From positions 19,583-83,582 of the forward strand of contig JAFXRC010000003.1 in the NCBI GenBank assembly GCA_017526585.1: a DNA stretch of 64,000 bases, written 5' to 3'. This DNA comes from Fibrobacter sp. (GTDB taxonomy: Bacteria; Fibrobacterota; Fibrobacteria; Fibrobacterales; Fibrobacteraceae). The notes under the pieces were generated by a model. The model was not told the DNA's origin, did not search any database, and saw only the letters and a list, made by a program, of their open reading frames with translations. Shown here piece by piece: positions 7,702 to 16,426 of the stretch. The position numbers and the translations under genes were made by a program. Numbering within the stretch: the first letter of the stretch is position 1; every line of letters starts with the position of its first letter.

Positions 7702-10347
7702 ATGGCTACAAATCATGCATCCAGGGTTATCGCGAGTGTCGCGATTGGGTTTATCTTCTTCCTCGCCGCTTGCGGTGACGAAGAAGCATCTGGGTATGTC
7801 ACAAATATCAACCAGACGGGTGTGGATGTGGTGGCATCTGTGGATGAACTCCCCAAGTGTCAAAAGGATAACGAGGGTTATCTGGTCTTTGTGAAGGGAG
7901 AAAACACTGCGCGAATTTGCGTAGACGGCAAGTGGTTTTCTATAAAGGACTCTTCGGACAACGGCGACATTAGCTGCTCCACCAAGGAACTAAAGGATGG
8001 TTCAGGGCTTAAAATTGTATGCAATGGCGACAGTATTGGCGTGGTGCTGAACGGCGCGGCAGGCAAGGATGGTACAGATGGTAAAAATGGAACCGATGGC
8101 AAGAACGGTGATGATGGAGCAAGTTGTGCCGTTACGGAACAGACTGATTCTTATGTCAACATCAAATGCGGTGACAAGAACTTGACTCTGAATCTGGGCG
8201 AGGGTGACGGTGTGGTGAGCGTTGATACGAGTGGACTTGATTCCGAAAAGATTGCTATTTCGCTCGACACCTTGTCCGGTGTTTCGCAGAAGGGGCCATT
8301 CCTGAAGGGCTCCATGGTTTACTTGTATGAACTTTCTGATGGTCGCACCCTTAAGCAGACGAATGGAAACTTTATGAGTGAAATTACGAGCGATGACGGT
8401 CGTTTTGGGTTTGCTGCTCGTAATTTGATGAGTCAGTACGCCCTAATCATGGTGGACGGCAAGTACCGTAACGAAGTGACTGGTGATCCGACGACTACGA
8501 CGATTCGCCTGCAAGCGTATACGGATGTGCTCAGTCGCAAGAAGGCGAATGTGAACTTGTTGACACACCTAGAGAAGAATCGTGTGTATTACCTAGTAAC
8601 GCAAGAAAAGAAACGCTTCAAGGTGGCGAAACACCAGGCTCAGATGGAGATTCTTGACGCATTCCATATCGATACGACGGGAATCAACAAGTCGTCGGAG
8701 GATTTGAATGTATTCGGCAGTTCCGATGCAGATGCGGCTCTTCTTGCTATCTCTATATTATTACAGCGGGATTCCAGTGAGACGGAACTTTCCGTGCTGC
8801 TGACCGACATGGCAAGCGACATGGAAAAGGACGGCAAATGGGATAACTCGGTGACAAAGGCAAGTGTTGCAGAATGGGCGGCAACAATGGATTCTTCCGT
8901 TTCTACATCAACAAGTAAACTAGCGGATTTCCGTAGCCATGTGAAAGACTGGAAACTCGGTGGCGATAATGTTCCCAACTTTGAGAAGTTTATCCGAAAG
9001 TTTTGGAGTAAGGAACTCGGCCTTGGCGTGTGTGGCGACAAGGATAATCCTGTCGGAACAATGAAGAATGTGTCAAACCCAAAGGCTTCCAGATACTACG
9101 CGTCGGGCTACACCGATGCGGGCAACAAGGTTCGCTTCATCTGTGATGACGCAAGCCTTTCCAGGTGGCGCGCTGCGACAGACATTGAGAAAGATACTAT
9201 GGGATGGGCTAGAGAATTCAAGAACGCCAAGGATGGTGATGTCCATAACGGCAAGGTGAACTCTAATGTGACTTATGTCTATGAAAACAAGAACTGGCGC
9301 TTGGGAACGGAAGTAGATAGTCTGTTGTTCAATGCCGGTGGCAAGGGGTGCATTAAAAATGGCGATACCTCAACCGTCAAATACAACGATGAGTATTATG
9401 TTTGTACAGCGCAGTCGAACGGCAGTATACCGCACAAGTGGGTAGTAGCTCCGCCTTTCTATAACGATACTTACGAGTCGCGAGACAGTTGTTCGAAGAA
9501 TGGCAAGTACAGTGATGGTACAATCCTTGTGGGCCGTGTGAATACGGGGAATAAGTATGTATGTGACAATGGAGAATTTAGGGTAGCAAAAAAACTTGAA
9601 ATCGATGGAGGCAAGGGGTGTACGAGTTATAATCCTAGAGAATTATATGTTCTAAAGCATCAATATTCTTACTACAAGTGTACAGAATCTGGCTGGGAGT
9701 TTACTCTAGAAAAACTGAACATAGATTCGATTTCCTATGGCGGTCAAACCTACAGGACAATTGGCATCAAGACTCAGAACTGGATGGCGGAAAACTTGAA
9801 TTATGAAGTCGCAAACAGCTATTGCTATGATGGTTTTGCCGACAGCTGTGCGAAGTATGGCCGCCTTTATACCTGGGCTGCGGCGGTAGGCAAGTCCGAA
9901 GAAGAATGCGGTTATGGTAAAGTTTGCGGCCTCTCCGGTGTGGTGCGTGGAATTTGTCCCGAAGGTTGGCATCTGCCTAGCAGCAGCGAATGGGAAACCC
10001 TGTATTCTGCCATAGGCGGCAGCCCATATGCGATGCAGGCGAAGAATGTAACCGAATGGCCTTATGCGACAGATGCCTATGGTTTTTCCGCCCTCCCAGC
10101 CGGAACCCGTGCTGGACAAGAATGCATATGGGATAATACCTGTAATTTCGAAGACATTTCTAATTTTTACTTCTATGGCATTGGCTCTTTATCTGTCTTC
10201 TTGGCTACAACAACTGATGACTATGATGTTCCCTTCTCGTGTAAATTGTATTCTACAAGAGCGAAACTCTCCTACTGGGAAGACGATGGCTGGGCTGTTC
10301 CCAAATCTTCCGGATTTTCTGTTCGTTGTCTCCAAGATGAACCATAA
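7702..10347 (+). CDS. FISUMP-domain lipoprotein with collagen-like segment
   Basis: Start at ATG 7702, with GGAGG 5-6 bases upstream and a lipoprotein signal directly after it (FFLAAC, Cys24). The upstream open frame to 7489 belongs to the leader RNA and is rejected. The 881-residue product has a collagen-like GKDGTDGKNGTDGKNGDDG run (about 121-139) and a middle region with a carboxypeptidase-regulatory-like opening (SGVSQKGPFLKGSMVYLYEL). Two or three short Cys modules follow (YYVCTAQSN, KYVCDNGEF, YYKCTESGW). The FISUMP domain runs from about 672 to the end (INIDSISYGGQTYRTI, NWMAENLNY, CPEGWHLPSSSEW, DAYGFSALPAG, SVRCLQDEP). This domain is multiplied in Fibrobacter genomes and thought to act at the cell surface; its biochemical role is unknown. 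It is preceded by an unusual structured leader with terminator. Confidence 0.9.
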   Translation: MATNHASRVIASVAIGFIFFLAACGDEEASGYVTNINQTGVDVVASVDELPKCQKDNEGYLVFVKGENTARICVDGKWFSIKDSSDNGDISCSTKELKDGSGLKIVCNGDSIGVVLNGAAGKDGTDGKNGTDGKNGDDGASCAVTEQTDSYVNIKCGDKNLTLNLGEGDGVVSVDTSGLDSEKIAISLDTLSGVSQKGPFLKGSMVYLYELSDGRTLKQTNGNFMSEITSDDGRFGFAARNLMSQYALIMVDGKYRNEVTGDPTTTTIRLQAYTDVLSRKKANVNLLTHLEKNRVYYLVTQEKKRFKVAKHQAQMEILDAFHIDTTGINKSSEDLNVFGSSDADAALLAISILLQRDSSETELSVLLTDMASDMEKDGKWDNSVTKASVAEWAATMDSSVSTSTSKLADFRSHVKDWKLGGDNVPNFEKFIRKFWSKELGLGVCGDKDNPVGTMKNVSNPKASRYYASGYTDAGNKVRFICDDASLSRWRAATDIEKDTMGWAREFKNAKDGDVHNGKVNSNVTYVYENKNWRLGTEVDSLLFNAGGKGCIKNGDTSTVKYNDEYYVCTAQSNGSIPHKWVVAPPFYNDTYESRDSCSKNGKYSDGTILVGRVNTGNKYVCDNGEFRVAKKLEIDGGKGCTSYNPRELYVLKHQYSYYKCTESGWEFTLEKLNIDSISYGGQTYRTIGIKTQNWMAENLNYEVANSYCYDGFADSCAKYGRLYTWAAAVGKSEEECGYGKVCGLSGVVRGICPEGWHLPSSSEWETLYSAIGGSPYAMQAKNVTEWPYATDAYGFSALPAGTRAGQECIWDNTCNFEDISNFYFYGIGSLSVFLATTTDDYDVPFSCKLYSTRAKLSYWEDDGWAVPKSSGFSVRCLQDEP

Positions 10348-10409
10348 GGCACTTGCGCATCACGAAAACTTATAACACACCCAACAACCCAAAAACAAAG
10401 GAGCTAAAA

Positions 10410-11330
10410 ATGTTTTTTTATTTTTTTCCTTTTTATCAGAATAAAGAAACAATTCCAAGCACCTTCTATAAGTTTGTCAAAGACGATGATGGACATAAGG
10501 CGTTAAAGAGCATTTGTGAAGGGTTCGTAAAATTTTCCCGAATTACGGATATGAATGATTCCTCTGAGGAATGTGCCTTTGCAAATTATGAAGAGTATTG
10601 TAAGACAGTAAGGAAAATTTTTAATGAAGGTTGTTCTCAAGACGATTTTCAAATGCTGAGCAAACATTATGACTTGATTGACAAGATTTTCCCTGAATTA
10701 AAAATGAAGGATAGAAAGAATTTCTTTATGCAATGGGCTAGGGTTTTGTGTGGAAAAGATCTGCCAAGCATAATTGGTGGTAGAATTGACACTCAATTGA
10801 TTCAAAATGCTGACTTTTTTGACAATTTGGAAAATCTTTTTAAACTTGTCCATAAAAACATCTTGAATAAGGTTGGTGCCTTTTGCGTCACATCCCTATT
10901 AGATAATTATCCGATGTGGACTCATTATGCTGATTATGCACAAGGCTTTGCTGTTGAATTTAAAAATCTACATCAACGCTTCAATGGCGATGGTACAGGT
11001 ATTTTGCATCAGTTGGATGCGGTCCATTATTTTGATGAAAGAAAGTCGACCCCTACAAAACCATCCGATTTATCGGAAATTTTCCGTACGAAATTGACAG
11101 ACTGGAAACATGAAAAAGAATACAGAATAGTCGAATGTCTTTCAGAGTGTGAAAAAGGCGACAAATCACAGTATTTTTATCCAGTTGGTCGCGAATATAT
11201 CAGTCGCATCATTGTTGGTTGGAAATGTTCAGATGTCCGTTTTAAGGAAATCAAAAGAATCACTGACGAAGCCGGCATTGAAGTTATTCGATTGAAAATC
11301 GATGAACACGGAAAAATTGTCCCAGCATAA
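10410..11330 (+). CDS. DUF2971 domain protein
   Basis: A 306-residue protein. ATG 10410 is chosen because AAAGGAGC lies 6-7 bases upstream; a frame open to 10353 has no ribosome site. Family landmarks: FSRITDMNDSSEECAF near the N-terminus, GAFCVTSLLDNYPMWTHYAD in the middle with AQGFAVEF after it, and KLTDWKHEKEYRIVE near the end. No signal peptide. The function of DUF2971 is not established; members are often found in variable, defence-rich loci. Codon use here is clearly more AT-rich than in metG or the dehydratase gene nearby, consistent with horizontal acquisition. It lies 62 bp after the FISUMP lipoprotein inside the tRNA-linked accessory segment. Confidence 0.85.
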   Translation: MFFYFFPFYQNKETIPSTFYKFVKDDDGHKALKSICEGFVKFSRITDMNDSSEECAFANYEEYCKTVRKIFNEGCSQDDFQMLSKHYDLIDKIFPELKMKDRKNFFMQWARVLCGKDLPSIIGGRIDTQLIQNADFFDNLENLFKLVHKNILNKVGAFCVTSLLDNYPMWTHYADYAQGFAVEFKNLHQRFNGDGTGILHQLDAVHYFDERKSTPTKPSDLSEIFRTKLTDWKHEKEYRIVECLSECEKGDKSQYFYPVGREYISRIIVGWKCSDVRFKEIKRITDEAGIEVIRLKIDEHGKIVPA

Positions 11331-11358
11331 AAAAGCGAGACAAAAATCTTGTCTCGCT
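11331..11358 (-). terminator. Intrinsic terminator for the minus-strand Rpn remnant
   Basis: AGCGAGACAA/TTGTCTCGCT stem (11334-11358). The A run at 11329-11334 gives a U tract on minus-strand RNA. It lies directly after the DUF2971 stop codon, so it may also stabilise that mRNA's 3' end. Confidence 0.75.
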
Positions 11359-11378
11359 ATAGGTCTGTAGAGATGTTA

Positions 11379-11404
11379 GGGAATCCCGCCTGCACGGGAA
11401 TGAC
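11379..11404. repeat. REP-like palindrome ending in GTCATTCCCG
   Basis: The minus strand reads GTCATTCCCGTGCAGGCGGG then ATTCCC. The CCCG...CGGG stem has a short loop. It resembles two other intergenic elements in this window that begin GTCAT and end near GGATCC or GATCC. Confidence 0.55.
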
Positions 11405-11418
11405 ATTAATTACTAAGA

Positions 11419-11935
11419 CTACTTTTTAAGAGCATCGAGCCTAGCCTTTGCCTCGGCAATCTTTTCCGGCGGAAGGCCCATGTCTTTCAACACGCTGATT
11501 GCATCAGCGTGACCTTCGTCTTTGCCTTCAAATTTTCCTTCATCACGAGCTTTTTCGGCTTTTTTCTCTGCTTCAGCAATCTGCTTACGGAAATAGTCTC
11601 CGGCACTTTCAAAGCCGTATTTTTGTCCAATGCTTACGAATGCCATGTCTAGCTCCTTGAAAATGTCCCTGCCGAGATACTCCATCAAATATATATTTAT
11701 TTTCTGCCAAAGGCAAGACGCCTCGTCGCGGGGCAATTTTCGCAATTTTTCGTTGAATTGCGGTAGAGTTTCAAGCAATTTGTCTTTGTTGTACGCGTAT
11801 TTCATTGCAATAATCCCCATACCGGTAGCGATATCTTCGCAAGCGAGACAATCGCTGTCGGGAATATCCGCCATGTTCACAAAGGCATGCATGAACGGCA
11901 GCATGGAAGGCTGGTAGTCTTCAATTCTGTTATGA
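11419..11935 (-). pseudogene. 3' remnant of an Rpn/PD-(D/E)XK nuclease family gene
   Basis: About 170 residues matching only the C-terminal half of Rpn-like putative transposases/nucleases: LPFMHAFVNMADIPDSDCL, then ...LWQKINIYLMEYLGRDIF, a Lys/Glu-rich coiled stretch and a terminal LPPEKIAEAKARLDAL. The catalytic PD-(D/E)XK half is absent. At about 11930-11945 the coding similarity stops and, on the opposite strand, the 3' end of a FISUMP gene begins, so the two fragments meet at a deletion or recombination breakpoint. The open frame can still start at 11958, but its first residues (MHHVGAVL) come from the other gene's complement and are unlikely to be native. The breakpoint coordinate is approximate. 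Confidence 0.72.
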
Positions 11936-12201
11936 AGAACAGCGCCAACATGATGCAAGCGATGGGCTTTGCTGGCGAGACCAGTGCGAAAGACGCTTAC
12001 GGATTTTCAGCGCTTCCTGCCGGTCGATTCGATGGTCAAATCGACATTGGTCTCTCCGCCCATTTCTGGAGTTCTTCTGAGTCTAGTATTCGTTTAGCCA
12101 ATGTCTGGAGCATGACTGCGAGCGCAGCGCTTCTCAGCGAAATCCAGAAACACTACGGGATATCAGTTCGATGCATAAAGGATAAACCCGAAGCCCCCTA
12201 G
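11936..12201 (+). pseudogene. 3' fragment of a FISUMP-domain gene
   Basis: The plus-strand frame ending at TAG 12201 encodes the last part of a FISUMP domain: MMQAMGF, then KDAYGFSALPAGRFDG, FWSSSES and GISVRCIKDKPEAP. This parallels the C-terminus of the intact lipoprotein ending at 10347 (DAYGFSALPAG, SVRCLQDEP) but has diverged, so it is not a recent copy of it. The signal peptide and the rest are missing. The 5' end abuts the truncated Rpn gene. Probably not expressed as a lipoprotein. Confidence 0.8.
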
Positions 12202-12243
12202 CCATCATTATACCAAAAGGCGGGCCTCCGTAGAACTTAACAT

Positions 12244-12278
12244 AAAAACTGGCCCCATAAGGACCAGTTTTTCTTTTT
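12244..12278. terminator. Bidirectional intrinsic terminator
   Basis: AAAACTGG and CCAGTTTT arms with an inner CCC/GGA pairing (12244-12272), followed by TCTTTTTT. It separates the FISUMP remnant and the convergent Rpn nuclease gene. Confidence 0.8.
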
Positions 12279-12293
12279 TGAATATCTGTAGGC

Positions 12294-13298
12294 TTATTTA
12301 ATTGCCCGCATTGCAGCAATCACGTCTTCCGGGATGTTCTGAGAACGGAGATAATCCTCCCTTCTTGAGTCACGAGCTGCAATCTCTGCTTCGCTCTTTT
12401 CGCGTTCTTGCTTAGCACCTTTTTCGATACCAACATTCACGAAGTGCTCGGCGAATGTCTCGTATCCCTTGTTCGCGACAATTTCAGGTCTGTCCATCTT
12501 GAGGTTCCCCCGCTTGTAAGGCCACTTCCACAGGAAATATGAAAGCGCCTGCTTGATGAAATCCCTTCCCTTGTCCGTATTCTGCCACTTGAGCAGACGC
12601 ATCGCAGCCTCGCGGAAGGTAGCCGAGAACTGCTCCGCATTCCAAATATACTTCATCGCAGTAAGTGCGACAAGAGTAAACGGCGAAAAATCCTTCAGTT
12701 CCTTGTCATCAATTGCATGCCCCACATCCAAGAATTCCACCTTGAAGGGGTATCCGATGTCGTGATAGAATTCGGGATATTCGGCATAGTGCGTCTCCGA
12801 AAGCGGATTCCAATCGTTTTCGCCGTTATAAACGATGAAGGCAACCACCGGCACATCTTTCTTGCGTTCCAGATACAAATGATGGTAGTATTCCGATATT
12901 TGCTTCATCACTTCGCTGTCCTCGCTGGACTTGTGTTCGGCAATAATACCCACATAGAGCGCCGCGGTACCACCGTCCTTGATTTGCGCTTCAAATACAA
13001 GGTCGGAGTAGCCCACATGCTTGTCACTGGAGAAGTTCTCGCTTGCGCCATGGAGCGTCGACAGATCGATGGTGTCGAGGAAAGCCTTGAGCGTCGGGTT
13101 ATGGCGCGAGAATAGAGTCAATAGTTCCGCCATGCGCTCCGGGTCCGCAAACGCAAAGCGCAAAAAACGGTCATGAGTGAAGTTGCTTTCGCCCTCGACA
13201 GAATCCAAAATGACCTGGAATTCGTGAGCAATATCGCGAATGACGGAATCCGGAGACTCCTGCGGGGTGTTGTTTTCAATACTTTCTTTTTCTGACAT
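12294..13298 (-). CDS. Rpn family recombination-promoting nuclease / putative transposase (PD-(D/E)XK)
   Basis: A 334-residue intact member of the Rpn/PDDEXK_2 family. N-terminal landmarks: HDRFLRFAFADPERMAELL, then DLSTLHGAS, and the nuclease core GYSDLVFEAQI (Asp) followed by YVGIIAEHKSSED (E-x-K). Further on are VVAFIVYNGENDWNPL and the C-terminal GIEKGAKQEREKSEAE coiled tail. E. coli RpnA relatives cut DNA and promote RecA-independent recombination; chromosomal copies are usually accessory and variable. Here it neighbours a decayed relative and palindromic repeats. It is transcribed away from metG and ends near a shared terminator. Single start chosen at ATG 13298; no strong Shine-Dalgarno. 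Confidence 0.87.
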   Translation of the reverse strand: MSEKESIENNTPQESPDSVIRDIAHEFQVILDSVEGESNFTHDRFLRFAFADPERMAELLTLFSRHNPTLKAFLDTIDLSTLHGASENFSSDKHVGYSDLVFEAQIKDGGTAALYVGIIAEHKSSEDSEVMKQISEYYHHLYLERKKDVPVVAFIVYNGENDWNPLSETHYAEYPEFYHDIGYPFKVEFLDVGHAIDDKELKDFSPFTLVALTAMKYIWNAEQFSATFREAAMRLLKWQNTDKGRDFIKQALSYFLWKWPYKRGNLKMDRPEIVANKGYETFAEHFVNVGIEKGAKQEREKSEAEIAARDSRREDYLRSQNIPEDVIAAMRAIK

Positions 13299-13402
13299 TA
13301 GCGTGTCCTTGTTTTAGAGAGGTTCTATATACCTTACACGCTTTTTTGGGGGTATTTGTTGCCATTTTTCGGAAATATTTTTTTCTTTTTACATTGCTTT
13401 TT

Positions 13403-13469
13403 GACGCCTCCGGCGTCCGTGACTGCGGCTCAAATATGCGAAACCAAGGTTTCGCGCATTGCTCGCCTT
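13403..13469 (-). repeat. Two-hairpin dispersed element, copy A1
   Basis: Read on the minus strand it begins AAGGCGAGC, has hairpin 1 (GCGAAACC/GGTTTCGC at 13438-13455), the conserved TTGAGCCGCA, and ends with hairpin 2 (GACGCC-GGA-GGCGTC). Same framework as copies at 13488, 55933, 56012 and 59036, with different but self-complementary stems. Confidence 0.75.
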
Positions 13470-13474
13470 GCACT

Positions 13475-13573
13475 CTTTTACTAAATTGGCGCTCCTTCAG
13501 AGCGCATTTAGTACGGCTCGGCCATGTCAAAGTAACAAGTTACTTTGCCGCGGCGCTCGCCTTTTACTAAATT
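13475..13573 (-). repeat. Two-hairpin dispersed element, copy A2, with flanking 13-bp direct repeats
   Basis: Minus-strand order: AAGGCGAGCGCCGCG, hairpin 1 CAAAGTAAC/GTTACTTTG (13528-13547), CATGGCCGAGCCG, hairpin 2 GCGCTC/GAGCGC (13489-13505). The element (13488-13560) is bounded by two perfect copies of CTTTTACTAAATT (13475-13487 and 13561-13573), resembling a target-site duplication. An inverted partial copy ATTTAGTA (13506-13513) lengthens hairpin 2. It ends 8 bp before metG. Confidence 0.75.
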
Positions 13574-13580
13574 TGTGGCC

Positions 13581-15650
13581 ATGAAAAATTTTTACGTTAC
13601 AACGCCGATTTATTACGTTAACGACGCCCCGCATATCGGGCACTCCTACACCACCGTCCTCGCGGACATCCTCACCCGTTTCCACAAGATCCTGGGCTAC
13701 CAGACGTTCTTCTTGACCGGTACCGACGAACACGGCCAGAAGGTGCAGCGCGCCGCCGAAAAGCGCGGCGTGACCCCGCAGGAACACGTGGATGAATACT
13801 ACCACCGTTTCGAAGACCTGTGGAAGAAGATGGGTATCGGTAACGACTTCTTTATCCGCACCACCATGCCCGAGCACAAGGCCTTTGTGCAGGAATGTCT
13901 GCAGAAACTCTGGGACAAGGGTGAAATTTACTCGAAGGAATATGAAGGCTGGTACTCCGTGGGCGAAGAACGCTTCTTCAGCGAAGACGAGCTCGACGAG
14001 AACAAGTGCGACCCCATCAGCCACCGCCCGGTGGAATGGCTCAAGGAAAAGAACTACTTCTTCAAGATGGGTTCTTACCAGCAGAAGCTGATTGACTTCC
14101 TCGAAAGCCACAAGGACTGGATTGTGCCGGACTACCGCTGGAACGAAATCCGCGGATTCCTGCGCCAGCCGCTGAACGACCTGTGCATCAGTCGCCCGAA
14201 GGCACGCCTCAGCTGGGGCATTCCGCTGCCGTTCGACACCGACTACGTGACCTACGTGTGGTTCGACGCCCTGCTCAACTACGTAAGCGCCTCCACCGCC
14301 TTCCACAAGACTTATGCCGACGGCACGCCGATCTGGCCTGCCACCTACCACCTCATCGGCAAGGACATCTTGACGACTCACAGCGTGTACTGGCCGACCA
14401 TGCTCATGGCCCTCGACATTCCGCTCCCGCAGCACATCCTCGCCCACGGCTGGTGGCTCGTGAACGGCGGCGAAAAGATGAGCAAGTCCGCTGGCAACGT
14501 CGTGAACCCGATGGACTACATGGAAAAGTACGGCATCGACGCGTTCCGCTACTTCCTCGCCCGCGAAATGGTGGTGGGCCAGGACGCAAACTTCACCCAC
14601 GACGCCTTCGTGCGCCGCATCAACAGCGACCTCGCCAACGACCTGGGCAACGTGCTGAATCGCGTGCACCGTCTGGTCATCACGAACTTTGAAGGCAAGC
14701 TCCCTGCCGCCACCTCCATCGGTGACGCCGAAAAGGAAGTCATCGACCTTGCGAACAAGGTGATTGCCGAAATCAAGGAAGGCCTGCCGCAGGCCCGCCT
14801 CTCCCAGTCCATCGAGACCATCATGCAGCTCGTGCGTAGCATCAACCGCTACCTTGAAGTCAAGGCCCCGTGGAAGCTCGCGAAGGACCCCGCCCTCAAG
14901 GACGAACTCGCGACCGTGCTCTATGTTTCTGCAGAAGCCGTACGTCTCTCGCTCTGCCTGCTATGGCCGGTAATTCCGGGCAAGGCGGAAGAAGGCCTCG
15001 CCATGATCGGTTCCAAGTTCCAGAGTGCCGACGACCTCGCCTGGGGAATCCTCAAGGGTGGAGAAGCATTCGGCGAAGGCAAACCGCTCTTCCCGCGTAT
15101 CGAAGAAGAAGTCAAGAAGCAGGAACCGCAGCAGAAGCCCAAGCAGAACAAGCCGCTGATGGCTGCCGACGTGCCTGCCGCCATGGATATGCGCGTGGCC
15201 CAGATTAAGGAAGTGGCCGACCATCCGGATGCCACGAGCCTCTACGTGCTCAAGGTGGACGCCGGCGAAGGCGAACTCCGCACCATCTGCAGCGGCCTCA
15301 AGAGCAGCTACAAGGCCGAAGAACTCCAGGATCGCAAGATCCTCCTGTTCGCAAACTTGAAGCCGAGCGCTCTCCGCGGCATCATGAGTCAGGGTATGCT
15401 CTTTGCGGGCGACCTCGATGCCGAAGCTCACACCTGCCGCCTCGTCTCTGTTCCTGAAGACGCCAAGCCCGGTGACCGAGCCCTCTTCAAGGGTGTGGCA
15501 CCCAGCGAACCGCGCGAACTCAAGGTGAAGGATTTCGAGAAGATCGCGCTCTCCGTGAAGGGTGGCGCCGTTTTCTGCGATGCCCTCGCTCTCGAAGTGA
15601 ACGGCAAGCCGGTGACCTGCGACGTCGCCGACGGCAACGGAGTACATTAA
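13581..15650 (+). CDS. metG: Methionyl-tRNA synthetase with C-terminal tRNA-binding domain
   Basis: A 689-residue class I aminoacyl-tRNA synthetase charging tRNA-Met. HIGH is at 18-21 (APHIGHSYT) and KMSKS at about 299-303 (GGEKMSKSAGN). The anticodon-binding helical domain follows, and from about 532 a Trbp111/EMAPII-type OB-fold (MDMRVAQIKEVADHPDA, LRTICSGLKSSY, LRGIMSQGML) that mediates dimerisation and tRNA binding. The start at ATG 13581 gives the canonical MKNFYVTTPIYYVNDAPHIG. An open frame 12 codons longer runs into the palindromic repeat and is rejected. No Shine-Dalgarno is visible because the repeat element lies directly upstream, so its promoter must lie within or before that repeat cluster. 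Convergent with the methyltransferase gene, 8 bp away. Confidence 0.96.
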   Translation: MKNFYVTTPIYYVNDAPHIGHSYTTVLADILTRFHKILGYQTFFLTGTDEHGQKVQRAAEKRGVTPQEHVDEYYHRFEDLWKKMGIGNDFFIRTTMPEHKAFVQECLQKLWDKGEIYSKEYEGWYSVGEERFFSEDELDENKCDPISHRPVEWLKEKNYFFKMGSYQQKLIDFLESHKDWIVPDYRWNEIRGFLRQPLNDLCISRPKARLSWGIPLPFDTDYVTYVWFDALLNYVSASTAFHKTYADGTPIWPATYHLIGKDILTTHSVYWPTMLMALDIPLPQHILAHGWWLVNGGEKMSKSAGNVVNPMDYMEKYGIDAFRYFLAREMVVGQDANFTHDAFVRRINSDLANDLGNVLNRVHRLVITNFEGKLPAATSIGDAEKEVIDLANKVIAEIKEGLPQARLSQSIETIMQLVRSINRYLEVKAPWKLAKDPALKDELATVLYVSAEAVRLSLCLLWPVIPGKAEEGLAMIGSKFQSADDLAWGILKGGEAFGEGKPLFPRIEEEVKKQEPQQKPKQNKPLMAADVPAAMDMRVAQIKEVADHPDATSLYVLKVDAGEGELRTICSGLKSSYKAEELQDRKILLFANLKPSALRGIMSQGMLFAGDLDAEAHTCRLVSVPEDAKPGDRALFKGVAPSEPRELKVKDFEKIALSVKGGAVFCDALALEVNGKPVTCDVADGNGVH

Positions 15651-15658
15651 GAGATTAA

Positions 15659-16423
15659 TTATTTTTCAGCGGCTTTAGCGGCCGCAGCTTTATCGGCAGC
15701 CTGCTCCAAGCGAGCGGGCTTTTTAGCAAGGTTTCGGATAAGTCCGAACAATGCCGAGAGTTCATTACGAGTCGGGTGCAGACGCTGCAAAAGCGTGTTC
15801 AAGAAATTGTCTCGCCACGACTGGTCGTGGTATTGTCCGGTCAGGTAGCGATCCAAGAACTTCTTGAAGCTGTCGATTTGTTCGATGGTCGCAGGAGCCG
15901 TTTCGCAAGCGCCCTTGCTCCCCCGCTTTGCACGACCTTCGCCGTTCGCAAGTGCACCGCTGCGGCAAAGTTCGTAAAGTCCCACCGTAACCGCCTGCGC
16001 AAGATTCAGGCTCATGAGACCCGGCACCGGGATTTCGCACTGGTAAGTGCAAGCGTTCACTTCTTCCGTTTCGAGCCCGCAAGATTCGCGACCGAACACG
16101 AGCGCTATCGTCCCCTCTTCGGGCAACAATTCAGAAAGCCCAGGCATCATCGTGTGCTTAATTGCAGAGCCGTAAATGCGACGGCTGAACGCAACGGCAC
16201 AGGCGCAATCGCCAATGGCGTCTTCGAACTTATGCACGATGGTCGCCTTATCCAGAACCTCGTGGCTATTCGGAGCCGTGTGGTATGAATTTTCGATAAC
16301 CTTATCGCGCCGTGGATAGACGATATAAAGTTCATCGAGCGCGTAGCAATGCATGGCGCGAGCCACAAAACCCACATTGTGCGGGTGTTCCGGTTCTACA
16401 AGTACAACTCTGAATTTGCGCAT
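15659..16423 (-). CDS. SpoU/TrmJ-family RNA 2'-O-methyltransferase
   Basis: A 254-residue SPOUT methyltransferase. The three family motifs are visible: PHNVGFVARAMHCYAL (motif 1), TIALVFGRESCGL (motif 2) and PGLMSLNLAQAVTVGLYEL (motif 3, knot loop binding SAM). Closest in layout to TrmJ, which methylates position 32 of tRNA anticodon loops; a LasT/YfiF-type relative is possible, so the symbol is withheld. The C-terminal ~90 residues form a helical extension ending in an Ala/Lys-rich tail, as in TrmJ dimers. It starts 3 bp after the stop of the upstream nucleotidyltransferase gene, so the pair is an operon on the minus strand. Confidence 0.88.
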   Translation of the reverse strand: MRKFRVVLVEPEHPHNVGFVARAMHCYALDELYIVYPRRDKVIENSYHTAPNSHEVLDKATIVHKFEDAIGDCACAVAFSRRIYGSAIKHTMMPGLSELLPEEGTIALVFGRESCGLETEEVNACTYQCEIPVPGLMSLNLAQAVTVGLYELCRSGALANGEGRAKRGSKGACETAPATIEQIDSFKKFLDRYLTGQYHDQSWRDNFLNTLLQRLHPTRNELSALFGLIRNLAKKPARLEQAADKAAAAKAAEK

Positions 16424-16426
16424 AAA

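Noticed and set aside
12717..13115. A 132-codon plus-strand frame opposite the Rpn gene
   Set aside because: Antisense shadow; the minus strand has the PD-(D/E)XK motifs.
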